Positions 12,841 to 24,789 of a DNA stretch of 64,000 nucleotides are shown one piece after another (position 1 is the first letter of the stretch; every line of letters starts with the position of its first letter). Source of the DNA: Sitta carolinensis (lineage: Eukaryota; Chordata; Aves; Passeriformes; Sittidae); NCBI GenBank assembly GCA_032173965.1, contig CM063289.1, positions 30,670,690 to 30,734,689 on the forward strand, written 5' to 3'. A program made the translations under genes and the position numbers. The notes under the pieces are model-generated. The model had not been told where the DNA came from, did not search any database, and saw nothing but the letters and a program-made list of their open reading frames with translations.

Positions 12841-13478
12841 GCCAGGTTTTGCCCAGGTTTTGCCCAGGTTTTGCCCAGGTTTTGCCCAGGTTTTGCCCAG
12901 GTGCTTGCCCAGGTTTTGGTTCTGCCCAGGTTTTGCCCAGGTTTTGCCCGGTTTTGCCCAGGTTTTGCCCAGGTTTTGCCCAGGTTTTGCCCAGGTGTTG
13001 CCCAGGTTTTGCCCAGGTTTTGCCCAGGTTTTGCCCAGGTTTTGCCCAGGTGCTGCCCAGGTTTTGCCCAGGTTTTGCCCAGGTTTTGCCCAGGTGCTGC
13101 CCAGATTTTGCCCAGGTTTTGCCCAGGTGCTGCCCAGGTTTTGCCCGGTTTTGCCCAGGTTTTGCCCAGGTTTTGCCCAGGTTTTGCCCAGGTTTTGCCC
13201 AGGTGCTGCCCAGATTTTGCCCAGGTTTTGCCCAGGTGCTGCCCAGGTTTTGCCCGGGTTTTGCCCAGGTTTTGCCCAGGTTTTGCCCAGGTTTTGCCCA
13301 GGTGCTGCCCAGGTTTTGCCCAGGTTTTGCCCAGGTTTTGCCCGGGTTTTGCCCAGGTTTTGCCCAGGTTTTGCCCAGGTGCTGCCCAGGTTTTGCCCAG
13401 GTTTTGCCCAGGTTTTGCCCAGGTTTTGCCCGGGTTTTGCCCGGGTTTTGCCCGGGTTTTGCCCAGGTTCTGCCCATG
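12841..13478. repeat. 11-bp minisatellite, about 58 copies
   Basis: The unit cccaggttttg is highly uniform. Variants read cccaggtgctg and cccgggttttg, with two shortened units. No frame contains stops, giving misleading open frames of several hundred codons on both strands. Confidence 0.97.
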
Positions 13479-13510
13479 CTCCCTCCACCCGGGGCGGGCT
13501 GAGCCCCGAG

Positions 13511-13534
13511 CAGCAGCAGCAGCAGCAGCAGCAG
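13511..13534. repeat. (CAG)8 trinucleotide repeat
   Basis: Eight uninterrupted CAG units immediately right of the 11-bp array. No coding context. An identical (CAG)8 occurs at 58958-58981. Confidence 0.9.
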
Positions 13535-13775
13535 AGTTAATGTGTAAGCCCCGTTCTGCAGGATCAGCTGCAGTTAATGGTGCCCAGCAGGGCCCCAGGG
13601 AGCTGCAGGGCACACCTGGACACACCTGGCCAGTCCCACAGCCCTCAGCAGCAGGCTTGGAAAATGTGCCAGACCTTGGCAGCCGGGGGAGTGACAGGAG
13701 GGGGAAACTCCATGGAGGCTCTGGAGCAGGGTGTGATCCTGGAAAACACACTTCTGTACCACAGGAGGGATGGAT

Positions 13776-13960
13776 ATTGGGGAGGAATTCCTGGCACAGG
13801 TGCCCTGAGCAGCTGGGGCTGCCCCTGGAGTGCCCAAGGCCAGGTTGGACACTGGGGCTGGGAGCCCCTGGGAGAGTGGGAGGGGTCCCTGCCAGGGCAG
13901 GGTGGGAATGGGATGGGATTGGATGTCCTTCCCAACCCAACCCAGTCTGGGGTTCCGTGG
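13776..13960 (+). mobile_element. CR1 LINE 3' fragment
   Basis: Plus-strand order gaggaattcctggcacaggt, gcccaaggccaggttggaca, ggaggggtccctgccagggc and ccttcccaacccaacccagt follows the sense CR1 3' end. Confidence 0.82.
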
Positions 13961-14284
13961 GATCCCTCCTGTGCTCCTGTAACCCTGGGCAGAGTCTGGT
14001 ACACCCTGAAGGAGTTGTTTGTCCTGCCAGCACAATTCTGGGGAGCCTCTGCTGTTCTGGGCAACCAAACCTCAGCTCAGGCTCTTCCTGCTGCTGCTGA
14101 AGATCAGAGAGATTTGCCTTTTGTGGTCCCAGCTCTGCCTTCTGCTCCTTTCCAAACCCAGGTTCTGTGTTGCCTTTTGTTGTTTTTTTTTTAAACTGAG
14201 ATCAAACTGATAAAGGGAAATTCAAACCCCGCTGTTCAGTGGGGGCTGAGGTGTTTCTGCCATCACCTAGGAAATTTAATTTGG

Positions 14285-14425
14285 GATTTTGTGGAGTCCC
14301 CACCCCTGGGGGTGTCCAAGGAAGGCCTGGAGGTGGCACTCAGTGCTCTGGGATGGGGACAAGGCACAGCTTGGACTCGGTGGCCTGGGAGGGCTTTTCC
14401 AACCTCAGGGATTCTGGATCTGCCT
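14285..14425 (+). mobile_element. Second CR1-family 3' fragment
   Basis: tggagtccccacccctgggg, gtgtccaaggaaggcctgga, gacaaggcacagcttggact and ttttccaacctcagggattc match the other well-known CR1 3' end variant. Confidence 0.8.
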
Positions 14426-15109
14426 GCCTGGACCTCCTGTGTCAGTTCAGACCCTGTGCCAAGCAGGGATTTCCCCGTTCTGCTGGGCTGGGTTGGGGTT
14501 GCCCACCCAGCGCTGCTGCCCTGGGTCAGTCTGCCTGAGGAGCTCGAACAACTCCTGTTAGAATTCCACAATGCAAAAACACCATAAAATAAAGGGAATA
14601 ATGGGATTAAAAACTTGGGGACAGCTTGGTGGGAGGGGCTGCAGAGGACTCCCCTCTGCTGGGACACCCCAGAGCCTGGGCTGGGCTGGGCTGCAGGTGC
14701 TGTGCTCGCCGGGGGATACCTGCGCTGGAATTCCCAGCAGAGCGGCTCCCACAGGTGTGCCCTGGATCACCGGGCAGATAAAATCTGCCCTGGCACCACC
14801 CCCAGCAGCTCCTGCAAAACCCAGAAACGCCAGAGTCACTCCGGAGTTTTATCCTCACTGCAGGCAAACCCTGCTCTCCTGGCGGAGTTTCCCTGCCCTG
14901 CAGCTCCCAAAGCGCCTGAAAGACCAGGCTGAAACGGCATCGTTTAAGAGACACGACACAAACAGCTTCCCGTCCCAGGAAAATGGGAATGAAAGCCCCC
15001 AGGCACACTTCAGCACTTGGATCAGGGACGGAAAGTGCAGCCCCGCACAGAGCCCCGGCTGCGGGGCAGAGCCCCCGTTCCTCTCCTGCAAAAAATGGAA
15101 ACTCCCGTC
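14426..15109. other. Unique sequence, no gene recognised
   Basis: No exon supported. AATAAA-like string near 14586. Otherwise GC-rich. Confidence 0.4.
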
Positions 15110-15395
15110 GGGACAAAGCCCCCTTCCCATTTGGATAAATCCCTCATCCCTTCCCATTTGGATAAAGCCCCCAACTCTTTCCATCTGGATAAAGCCCCCA
15201 ACCCTTCCCATTTGGATAAAGCCCCCAACCCTTTCCAACTGGATAAATCCCTCATCCCTTCCCATTTGGATAAAGCCCCCAACCCTTCCCATTGGACAAA
15301 TCCCCCATCCCTTTCCACCTGGACAAATCCCCCATCCCTTCCCATCTGGATAAAGCTCCTACTCTTTCCCACCTGGACAAATCCCGCATTTGGCA
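15110..15395. repeat. 28-bp minisatellite
   Basis: Units combine cccttcccatttggataaag with cccccaac or tccctcat; about ten copies. Confidence 0.93.
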
Positions 15396-15535
15396 GGAGC
15401 AGCTTCTCCGCTCCCGCAGCACACGGTGCCGCCAGCCCATGGCACAGGCGGTGAGTGTCGGTGCCCGCAGGCTCTCTGCGGTGTGAGCTGCAGGGAAACC
15501 TCCCCGACATCGGCAACCGGCTGCCCGGACCCTGC

Positions 15536-16280
15536 CGGGGCACACTCCCGGCTCTCCCGGGCCACACTCCCGGCTCTCCCGGGGCACACTCCCGGCTCTC
15601 CCGGGGCCACACTCCCGGCTCTCCCGGGCACACTCCCGGCTCTCCCGGGGCCACACTCCCGGCTCTCCCGGGGCCACATTCCCGGTATTCCCGGGGCACA
15701 TTCCCGGTTTTCCCAGGGCCACACTCCCGGTTTTCCTGGAGCCACACTCCCGGTTTTCCTGGGGCACATTCCCGGTTTCCGGGGCCACACTCCCGGTTTT
15801 CCCGGGGCACACTCCCGGTTTTCCTGGAGCCACACTCCCGGTTTTCCAGGGGCACACTCCCGGTTTTCCCGGGGCCACACTCCCGGTTTTCCCGGGGCCA
15901 CATTCCCGGTTCTCCCGGGCCACACTCCCGGTTTTCCCGGGGCACACTCCCGGTTCTCCCGGGGCACATTCCCGGTTCCCGGGGCCACATTCCCGGCTCT
16001 CCCGGGGCCACACTCCCGGCTCTCCCGGGGCCACACTCCCGGCTCTCCCGGGGCCACATTCCCGGTTCTCCCGGGGCCACACTCCCGGTTTTCCCTGGGC
16101 ACACTCTCGGTTTTCCCGGGCACATTCCCGGTTTTCCCGGGGCCACATTCCCTGTTTTCCTGGAGCCACATTCCCGGTTTTCCCTGGGCACACTCTCGGT
16201 TTTCCCGGGGCACACTCCCGGTTTTCCCGGGGCCACATTCCCGCTTTTCCCGGGACACATTCCCGCTTTTCCCGGCGGCG
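15536..16280. repeat. 24-bp minisatellite with CCCGGTTTTCCCGGGGCCACA core
   Basis: About 30 units built from cacactcccggttttcccgg and ggccac. Left-hand copies read cggctctcccgg instead of cggttttcccgg. Rich in CpG and CCCGGG sites. Confidence 0.95.
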
Positions 16281-17750
16281 CGCAGGGCGCACGGGCGCTG
16301 CTGTTCCCATAAGGTGACGGGGGTGGGGGGGGGGTCCCCCCTTCCCGCCCCCATCCCGGCCGTGCTCCCAGCCATTCCCGGAGCCCGTGCTCAGGAATGT
16401 GCCGGGCTGATCCGGGCTGAGGTCAGCCCGACATATTTCACAAGCGAGCGGCTCTGCCGAGCTCCTTCCCAAAGGAAAAGTACACAGCGGGAACAAAGGG
16501 ATCCGCTGCACACAACGGGCTTTTCCCAGTCCCAAATAATCCCAAGGAAGCAGGGGCTGACTCCTGCAAGGCATTTTTTAAGCAGAAAGAGCCCGTTTTT
16601 CCCAGTAACTAGAGCACTGATGAACCTGCAGTTGTTACACCCAGGAGCATCTTGGCACGGAGCAGGGCACAGCAACTCAAACTGGAAAAAAAGGGCATTT
16701 GATCCATTAAATCCAGGCTGGGTCTTCAATTAAAGCTAAACCTTGGCTTTTAGGCTGGACTCAGACATCACCTGGATAAAATCAGATTTATGTGGACAAG
16801 AATCAGACAATGCAGAACAAAAGCGAAGGCACAGGTTCTTTGCTGAGGAGTTACTTTTATAAACAAATTAAAAAGAGTCAAAGAAAAGGGTTTTGTGCAA
16901 GAAATTCCTCACGGGTGCAGGACTTCATTTGCCTGTAAGACCCCTGAATTCCACAGTACCTGGCACGTGGAATATCAGCTGTATTTTATTGTATTTGCAT
17001 TTAACTTCACCCCAAAGGCCACAAAACAGGAGACATGAGAGGCTGTCAGCTCCAAAAGGGTGAAGAAAATGCATTAAGACACAGCTTTTCAAAAAAACAA
17101 GCCTCAGATGTGGCACAAATGGATGGGAGCTGAGTCTGTAACCACACCATGGCAGTTTCTTTGGGAAAAGACCTTCCAAATTCACACACTTCCACCCAGA
17201 GCTTCCAGCGTGCTGCAGTTTGAACGCTCCCAGAGCTCGTTTGTGGTTTTGGAGAAGAACTGAACTCTCTGCCAGCCCTGGCAACTGAACTTTCCCAGCC
17301 CCTTTCTCCCTCTGATTCCAGCCTGTCTGGGCATTCCACAGGCTGCCAGGGGAAGTCAGGGATTTGTCCCCTTGGCCCAGGGCTGCAACCTCCTCAAGCT
17401 CCCTGCAGCTGCCTCGAGGGTCAGTGTTTATCAGCACACACCTGGGAGGCAGCAGACTGCCTGAATTTCTTGGATGTTCCGTCACTGCCACAGCCCCTGC
17501 TCAGTTTTGAGACACTGAAATCCAATCAAATTTCATTTTTTCCCTTATTCCTGTGTTTTTTCTCCCTCTCTCCCCTTGCCCCTTCAGAAGAAAGGGGGAA
17601 GGACTCTCTGAAGGAGATAATGTTAGTATTAAACATTCTCAGGGGTGAGTCCTTTCAGCAATTCCATCTGTTGGCTGTCAGCAAAACATTTTTTTCCACC
17701 TTAGAGCAAGAGAAGCCCCCTCAGACTGTACTTTAGGCCCACAAGACCTC
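16281..17750. other. Unique AT-richer sequence downstream of PTGER3
   Basis: Non-repetitive. A minus-strand AATAAA lies at 16990-16985 within an AT-rich island (16735-17130). It could be a distal PTGER3 3' UTR or a conserved element; no coding exon could be matched to known EP3 C-terminal tails. Confidence 0.3.
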
Positions 17751-17756
17751 CCACCC

Positions 17757-18080
17757 TGCATCTCAGCCATGAGTGGCAGGGACATTAGGATGTCCACATT
17801 CCATTCTGCATCTCAGCCACGAGTGGCAGGGACATTAGGATGTCCACATTCCATTCTGCATCTCAGCCATGAGTGGCAGTGACCATAGGATGTCCACATT
17901 CCATTCTGCAGCTCAGCCACGAGTGGCAGTGACCATAGGATGTCCACATTCCATTCTGCAGCTCAGCCACGAGTGACAGTGACCATGGAATGTCCACATT
18001 CCATTCTGCAGCTCAGCCACGAGTGACAGTGACCATGGAATCTCCTGACCCTGTGCTGCAGTGACCATGGAATGTCCTGA
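17757..18080. repeat. 50-bp minisatellite
   Basis: About six units containing gcatctcagccacgagtggc, then agggacattaggatgtccac and attccattct. Right-hand copies change to gtgaccatggaatgtcc. Confidence 0.93.
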
Positions 18081-18485
18081 CCCCGTTGTGCAGCTCCCCC
18101 ACCGATGAGCAGGGGGTGTCCTGTCCTGTTGTACCCCAGCACTCCTGGCACCCTGCAGGAAGCATTTGGCACTCTGGGTCCAGCAGTGACACGGGGAGGG
18201 GGTGCCAGCACGGAGCAGATTCCCACCAGGGTTTCCAGGCTCCTGGAGCTGTGGGAATATCCCTGCAGGCCGTTGTGGGAATATCTTCTCATGTCATGGT
18301 GGCAATGTCTCCTCGGGCTGGAGCTGCAGGGTGTCCTCTTAGGCCTGGTCCAGCAGGTCTCCTGGGGATGTCCCCTCAGGCCTGGAGATGCAGGATGGCC
18401 CCTCAGGCCATTGTGGCAGTGTCCCCTCAGGCCCAGAGCCACAGGATGTCCCCTCAGGCCACGTTCCTGCGGATCACCTCAGCCA

Positions 18486-19257
18486 GGCCACCCCTGTCCT
18501 TGCCCTGGGCCATGCTGCTGTCCCTGTCCTTGCCCTGGTTCCTGGCACTGTCCCTGTCCTTGCCCATGGCACTGTCCCTGTCCCTGCCCTCACCCAGGGC
18601 ACTGTCCCTGTCCCTGTCCTTGCCCATGGCACTGTCCCTGTCCCTGCCCTCACCAGGGCACTGTCCCTGTCCCTGTCCTTGCCCATGGCACTGTCCCTGT
18701 CCTTGCCCAGGGCACTGTCCTGTCCTTGCTCTCACCCTGGGCTCTGTCCCTGTCCTTGCTGTCACCCCGGGCACTGTCCCTGTCCCTGTCCCTGCCCAGG
18801 GCACTGTCCCTGTCCCTGTCCTTGCCCCGGGCACTGTCCCTGTCCCTGCCCTCACCCATGGCACTGTCCCTGTCCTTGCCCATGTCCCTGTCCCTGCCCT
18901 CACCCAGGGCACTGTCCCTGTCCCTGTCCTTGCCCATGTCCCTGTCCCTGTCCCTGCCCCGGGCACTGTCCCTGTCCCTGCCCTGGCCCCGGGCACTGTC
19001 CCTGTCCCTGTCCCTGTCCCTGCCCGGCACTGTCCCTGTCCCTGCCCTGGCCCCGGCACTGTCCCTGTCCTTGCTGTCACCCCGGGCACTGTCCCTGTCC
19101 CTGTCCCTGTCCCTGTCCTGCCCCGGGCACTGTCCCTGTCCCTGTCCTTGCCCATGTCCCTGCCCTCACCCCGGGCACTGTCCCTGTCCCTGTCCTTGCC
19201 CATGTCCCTGCCCTGGCCCCGGGCACTGTCCCTGTCCTTGCCCATGTCCCTGTCCCT
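18486..19257. repeat. Minisatellite directly downstream of the PTGER3 TM7 exon
   Basis: Units of about 18-36 bp made from ctgtccctgtccctgcc and cagggcactgtccctg with interspersed ttgcccatg. The translated pattern changes between DRDS, GTGT and GQGQ types along the array. The repeat length is therefore not held to multiples of three, which argues against coding. Confidence 0.9.
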
Positions 19258-19467
19258 GCAGTCGTGGCTGGGGCAGCGGGACACGGCGCTGGCAGCCTGG
19301 CGCAGGCGGTGCAGCAGGATCCTGCGCAGCAGCAGGTACACCCAGGGGTCCAGGATCTGGTTGAGCGAGGCCAGGCGCACGGCTGTCAGCGACAGGTCAC
19401 ATTCCTGCAGCTCCCGGCGCCCGCAGGGCCCCGCCGCCGGCTCCACCGCCATCCTCAGCATGGTGAC
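19258..19467 (-). CDS. PTGER3: PTGER3 coding exon 2 (TM7 and start of cytoplasmic tail); 3' boundary unresolved
   Basis: Acceptor tccccag precedes 19467 and joins in phase 0 to exon 1 (CWSPLL/VTMLRM). TM7 carries the prostanoid receptor signature [20 protein letters not shown], including the Arg expected to contact the ligand carboxylate, followed by RILLHRLRQ as in EP3. The next residues, [13 protein letters not shown], resemble the VANAVSSCSNDGQ tail of one mammalian EP3 splice form. Beyond 19258 the frame runs without a stop through a minisatellite to 18454, which I do not accept as coding. No strong donor is seen at the RLRQ junction. Further alternative C-terminal exons were not recognised. 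Confidence 0.9.
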
Positions 19468-19529
19468 CTGGGGAGGGACAGCCACACGACACGGCACCTC
19501 AGCCACGGCACACGGAGCCCTGGCAGTGT

Positions 19530-20885
19530 CCCAGGCACAGCCCGGCCCAGCCTGGCACAGCCCGGCACAGCCCGGCCCAGCCCGGTACAGCCCGGCACAG
19601 CCCGGCACAGCCTGGCACAGCCCGGCACAGCCCGGCCCAGCCCAGCACAGCCCGGCACAGCCCGGCCCAGCCCGGCACAGCCCAGCCCAGCCCGGCACAG
19701 CCCGGCACAGCCCAGCACAGCCCGGCCCAGCCCGGTACAGCCCGGCCCAGCCCGGCACAGCCCGGCCCGGGCCCGGCACAGCCCGGCCCAGCCCGGCACA
19801 GCCCGGCCCAGCCCGGCACAGCCCGGTACAGCCTGGCACAGCCCGGCACAGCCCGGCACAGCCCGGCCCAGCCCAGCACAGCCCGGCACAGCCCAGCACA
19901 GCCCAGCCCAGCCCGGCCCGGCCCGGCACAGCCCGGCCCAGCCCGGCACAGCCCGGTACAGCCTGGCACAGCCCGGCACAGCCTGGCACAGCCCGGTACA
20001 GCCTGGCACAGCCCGGCACAGCCTGGCACAGCCCGGTACAGCCTGGCACAGCCCCGGCACAGCCTGGCACAGCCTGGCACAGCCCGGCACAGCCCAGCCC
20101 AGCCCGGCACAGCCCGGCCCAGCCCGGAGCCGGCAGCCCGGCACAGCCCGGCACAGCCCGGCCCAGCCCGGCCCCAGCCTGGCACAGCCTGGCACAGCCC
20201 GGCCCAGCCCGGCACAGCCTGGCACAGCCTGGCACAGCCCGGCAACCCAGCCCGGCACCACAGCCCGGCCCAGCCCGGCACAGCCCGGCACAGCCCGGCA
20301 CAGCCCGGCACAGCCCGGCACAGCCCGGCCCAGCCCGGCACAGCCCGGACAGCCTGGCACAGCCCGGCACAGCCTGGCACAGCCCGGTACAGCCTGGCAC
20401 AGCCGGCACAGCCGGCACAGCCCGGACAGCCTGGCACAGCCCGGCACAGCCTGGCACAGCCTGGCACAGCCCGGCACAGCCCAGCCCAGCCCGGCACAGC
20501 CCGGCCACAGCCCGGCCCAGCCCGGCCCGCCCGGCACAGCCCGGCACAGCCCGGCACAGCCTGGCACAGCCTGGCACAGCCCGGCCAGCCCGGCACAGCC
20601 TGGCACAGCCTGGCACAGCCCGGCACAGCCCCGGCACAGCCCGGCCAGCCGGCACAGCCCGGCACAGCCCGGCACAGCCTGGCACAGCCCGGCACAGCCC
20701 GGCACAGCCTGGCACAGCCTGGCACAGCCTGGCACAGCCCGGTACAGCCTGGCACAGCCGGCACAGCCCGGCACAGCCCGGCACAGCCTGGCACAGCCCG
20801 GCACAGCCTGGCACAGCCTGCACAGCCGGCACAGCCTGGCACAGCCCGGCACAGCCCGGCACAGCCCGGCACAGCCTGGCACGGT
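19530..20885. repeat. 10-bp array in the PTGER3 intron, about 1.36 kb
   Basis: More than 120 copies of cccggcacag with variants cccggcccag, cctggcacag, cccagcacag and cccggtacag. It begins only about 60 bp upstream of the TM7 exon acceptor. All frames on both strands stay open for long distances because the unit lacks stops; none is a gene. Confidence 0.95.
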
Positions 20886-22379
20886 GGAAGGGGTCCCAGG
20901 ATGGGCATAAAGGTCCCCTCCCGCCCCCAGCCAGTCTGGGATTCTGTGCCAGGGCTCCTAACGCCTCAATTTCCTGAGCAGAGCCTTGTTGCACTGCCCT
21001 GGGGATGGACACACAGCCAGCACTGCCCTGGGATGGACACACGGACACACAGACACAGACACACAGACACACAGACAGACAGACACACAGACAGACACAC
21101 AGACAGACAGACACACAGACAGACAGACAGCCAGCAGTGTACTGGGGATGGACACACAGCCAGCACTGCCCTGGGATGACACACGACACAGACAGACAGA
21201 CAGACAGACACACAGACAGACAGACACACAGACACACAGCCAGCAGTGCCCCAGGACAGACACACAGACAGACAGCGACAGACACACAGACACACAGACA
21301 GACAGCCACACAGCCAGACACACAGACACACAGACAGACAGACAGCCACACAGACACACCAGACACAGACACACAGACACACACAGACACAGACACAGAC
21401 ACACAGACAGACACACAGCCAGACAGACAGAGAGACAGACAGACACACAGCCAGCAGTGCCCCAGGACAGACACACAGACAGACAGACAGACAGCCAGAC
21501 AGACACACAGACACACAGACAGACACACAGACACACAGACAGACAGACACACACACAGACACACAGCCAGCACTGCCCTGGAGATGGACACACAGCCACA
21601 CAGCCACACAGACACAGCCACACAGACACAGAAACACAGACACACAGACAGACACACAGACAGACACACAGACAGACAGACACACAGCCACACAGACACA
21701 GACACACAGACACAGACACACAGCCACACAGCCACACAGACACAGCCACACAGACACAGACACACAGACACACAGACAGACAGACACACAGCCAGACACA
21801 CAGCCAGACACACAGACACACAGCCACACAGCCGGCCAGGCAGCCCGGCACCCCCAGCCCCCGCCGCCCGCCGCAGTGTGAGCGGGCAGCCGGTCCCACA
21901 GCGGCGGGAGCAGCGCGGGGCAGCGGCAGCCCCGGGAATCGCGGCCGTGGCTCCAGCCCCGCAGGGACCCGCAGCGCCAGCGAGCCTCCTCAGAGCTGTC
22001 ACCACAGCTGGAGCCGCAGTGACCCCGAGCACAGGCTCCAGGGAGGGCTTTTCCCTTCACAGGGATGTTCTGGGGACCAGATCAATCACCACGTGTTGAC
22101 CTGGGAAAGCCTGGGCTGAGTCTGGAGGGCAGGGCAGCGTGGACAGCACCGGAGAATTGTTTTTGTTTCTTTAAACAGAAGCAGCTGAGGATTCCACCCA
22201 CGACATTTCATTGACCTAAGTGGCCGTGGATAAAGCTTTGTAAAAATATGGATATATAGAGCCGTGTGAAAACATGGACAGAGACCCAGAGCACAGCAGG
22301 AGCCACTGGGGAACCACCCAGCCAGAACCTGACCACTTCCCTGGCTCTTCACTCCCTGTCCAGACTCTGCCAACTCATT
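20886..22379. other. PTGER3 intron sequence flanking the CACAGA array
   Basis: Unique sequence at 20886-21004 and 21833-22379 on either side of the array. GC-rich near 21840-22000 and then AT-rich. No exon or regulatory signal recognised. Confidence 0.3.
21005..21832. repeat. Compound CACAGA/CAGACAGA microsatellite
   Basis: Long runs of cacagacagacacacagaca are interrupted at irregular intervals by a block reading agccagcagtgccccagga or a close variant (agccagcactgccctggg), at about 21014, 21130, 21159, 21238, 21447 and 21566. The regular interruption suggests a higher-order unit. Confidence 0.93.
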
Positions 22380-22905
22380 TTTAGATGGAGCTCCAAAACC
22401 ACCAGGCTAATAAAATACATTTCCCAAGCACACAACTGCTGCTCCTTTCTGGTTTTATTACGTAGTATCCCTTTATTGGAGTATTTGTTGGGCCAACAGC
22501 TGCTCTACTGGAAATTTTGTTTGTTTGATATCATTAGAGGCTGTTTATCACGGCCTGTACTGGTCTTCTAAATGGATTAAAAGCCTGCACAAGGCAGAGG
22601 AACCCTATCAGGTGGAACAAAGTCAACATAATTTATGCCATTAAATATCTGGCCCAAAATGCAAATAGAAATATGGCTGATAATTGCATTTATTCAGCGA
22701 GAGCAGCTAAAACTTATTGTTATCACGAATGTGGTTTTCTACGTCTTCAATTTCTGTCTGTCAGGAGGGATAAGGAGCAGAAGCATTTTAACAGGAAAAG
22801 CAGCAGAATTCCTGAGCATTTGGGCTTTAAATAACTTTGAAACAACTCTGGGAAGGAATCATCCTGTAGCCTGGAACACCAAGGCAATTATTCTGAGAAT
22901 TGCAG
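22380..22905. other. AT-rich unique island in the PTGER3 intron (candidate conserved non-coding element)
   Basis: Non-repetitive and much lower in GC than its surroundings, bounded by the CACAGA array to the left and a CR1 fragment to the right. It includes homeodomain- and octamer-like strings such as aatgcaaatag, taattgcatttattcag and a CAGGTG E-box. Conservation is inferred, not measured. Confidence 0.35.
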
Positions 22906-22995
22906 CTTGTGCTGCAGCGGGGTTTCTGTGAAAGCAAGGAACGGCGTCCTCCTGCTCGGAGTGCCTGCTGCCTGCGTGCTGCCCCCAGCTCAGGG

Positions 22996-23235
22996 GTTAT
23001 CCCACAATCCCAGACTGGTTCGGGCTGGGAGGGAGCTCAGAGCCCACCCAGGGCACCTGTGCCAGGCTGCTCCAGTGCCCAGCCTGGCCTGGGACACTGC
23101 AGGGATCCAGGGGCAGCCCCAGCTGCTCTGGGAATTCCATCCACCCTCCAGGGAACAATTCCCTGCCGGGATGCCATCCCTCCCTGCCCTCTGGGAGCCT
23201 CTCCCCGTGTCCTGTCCCCAGGTGCTCCCCGACAA
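22996..23235 (-). mobile_element. CR1 LINE 3' fragment in the PTGER3 intron
   Basis: Carries cacaatcccagactggttcg, ggctgggagggagctcagag and ccagcctggcctgggacact, the reverse complement of the CR1 3' end. A matching copy with the same internal wording lies at 35752-35935. Confidence 0.8.
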
Positions 23236-24785
23236 AGAGAGCAGTGTGCACTGGAAACCAGCAATGCCCCTCTGGAGCGGGGGGCTGGCCCAGGGGCTGC
23301 TGTGTGCTTGGAGAAAGGGAACAATTCCTGACTGTCTGCTCTGCTCCTCCTTCCCAGGCCAGCACAGAGCCAGACGTGCAGAGGAGCCCTCCAGAGCACG
23401 GCCACGATGTCAGAGCCTTCCCTCTGCTGCTAAATCACATTTGATTTTGTGTTTACATCAACAGATCAGCTCTAAAAATACCGTGTGTGGCGAGGGCGTT
23501 GTTTACCTCACAGCAGCAGCTGCCAGGATCCATTAGTTCTCAGTTACAAAACTCAGATGTCTTTAAAAAAAACCCCACAGAAACAAAAAAAAAAACCTCC
23601 TCTGTAAAGCCCGGATTTCTATTTCAGCTCCGTTTCTTACGACTGCTGAGTGCTGCAGCTACGGGTTAAATGATTGCTAGGAGCTGGCTTTCACTGAAAA
23701 GCCATTTGCATTCTCAGGGGTCACTTCTCCAAAAATCCAGTCTGGGATTGCTGACCTGCCCTTCAGAGGTGTGCAGACCAAGCTGGGGTTTATGTATAAA
23801 AATGGAGGTGTGTTTATACAAACAGCCCTGCAGCCACCAGGCTGGGTTTTGAGACCTCCACAGGAGAAGTTCCACACTTCCAAGCGCTGCTGCTGCCGAG
23901 GGGAGGGAAGTGCTGATGAACTCCTCGTGTTTGTGGGTTGACTTCTGCCTGTGAGCCCACAGCACTGCCCAGGGCACCAAACCACCCCGCAGAATCTCTG
24001 CTCCTCTCTGATTTACCCGAGAGCCCTGCTCAGGAGGGAGGAGGGAACGCTTCCCCCCTCTCAGGGATTCTCCCAAGCTGCAAGGCTGATGAAACCCTCA
24101 GGACAAGAGGAAAAATCCTTCTCCAGCCAGAAGGATAACTTCACATAACTTCAGCATTTCCTCAACCAGCTTCAGCCCGTCCTGCTCAGAGATCCCAAGC
24201 ACGAATTTTCCAGAAATCCTACTGCTCCTAGATAGAATAACCCAGCCTTTGGGGTTCCAGAGCCCCGGGTGTGCCCTGGTCCCACACGGCCACGATGTGG
24301 ATTCTGCCTCGCCCAGTGCCACATGGCGAGGAGGGGCTCCTAAGGAAGGAGCGATAAAACAGTGGAAAGCAATGCAAAGATCCTTAAAACCCAGCCTGGG
24401 CAAGCCCGGCAGGCGGCTGTAAATCAAACTCAGCGGGCTGCCAGCCACAAGGCACTCACAGTCCCGGCAAGTGCCTTTTCTCACAAAACACGGACGCAAG
24501 TTTTGCTGCAAGGTGGGAGCGAATAAACCGCCCTAAATCCCATCTGGCGGCAGCGTCCTGCTCCCGGAGGCGCCGCTCAGACCCCGCTTTCGCCCCTGCA
24601 CAAGAACCTTGCTCTCCTGCTGTCAGCTCCGGACCCGCAGCCCATTCCCCCGAGCGCTGGGCTCTCCTGGGACCCGTCCCAGCTCCTCTCCAGCCTTCCC
24701 ACCCCATCCCCACCCTTCCCACGCCATCCCCTCCACCCTTCCCAAGCCAACCCCATCCCCAGCAGGGTCCGCGGGCTCGGGCCAC
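23236..24785. other. Unique intronic sequence of PTGER3
   Basis: No repeat array or exon recognised. It includes moderately AT-rich stretches near 23440-23700 and 24330-24500. Confidence 0.4.
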
Positions 24786-24789
24786 CTAC

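Noticed and set aside
12841..13478. Open frames of several hundred codons on both strands rich in FCPGFAQVLPR or GQNLGKTWAKP
   Set aside because: They are translations of an 11-bp array lacking stops; no splice context, no family resemblance.
13511..13534. Polyglutamine-coding CAG tract
   Set aside because: Only eight CAG units with no supported exon around them; the same holds for 58958-58981.
18454..22032. A single minus-strand open frame of 1192 codons covering the PTGER3 TM7 exon
   Set aside because: It reads through the intron arrays upstream and the minisatellite downstream. Only 19258-19467 matches EP3.
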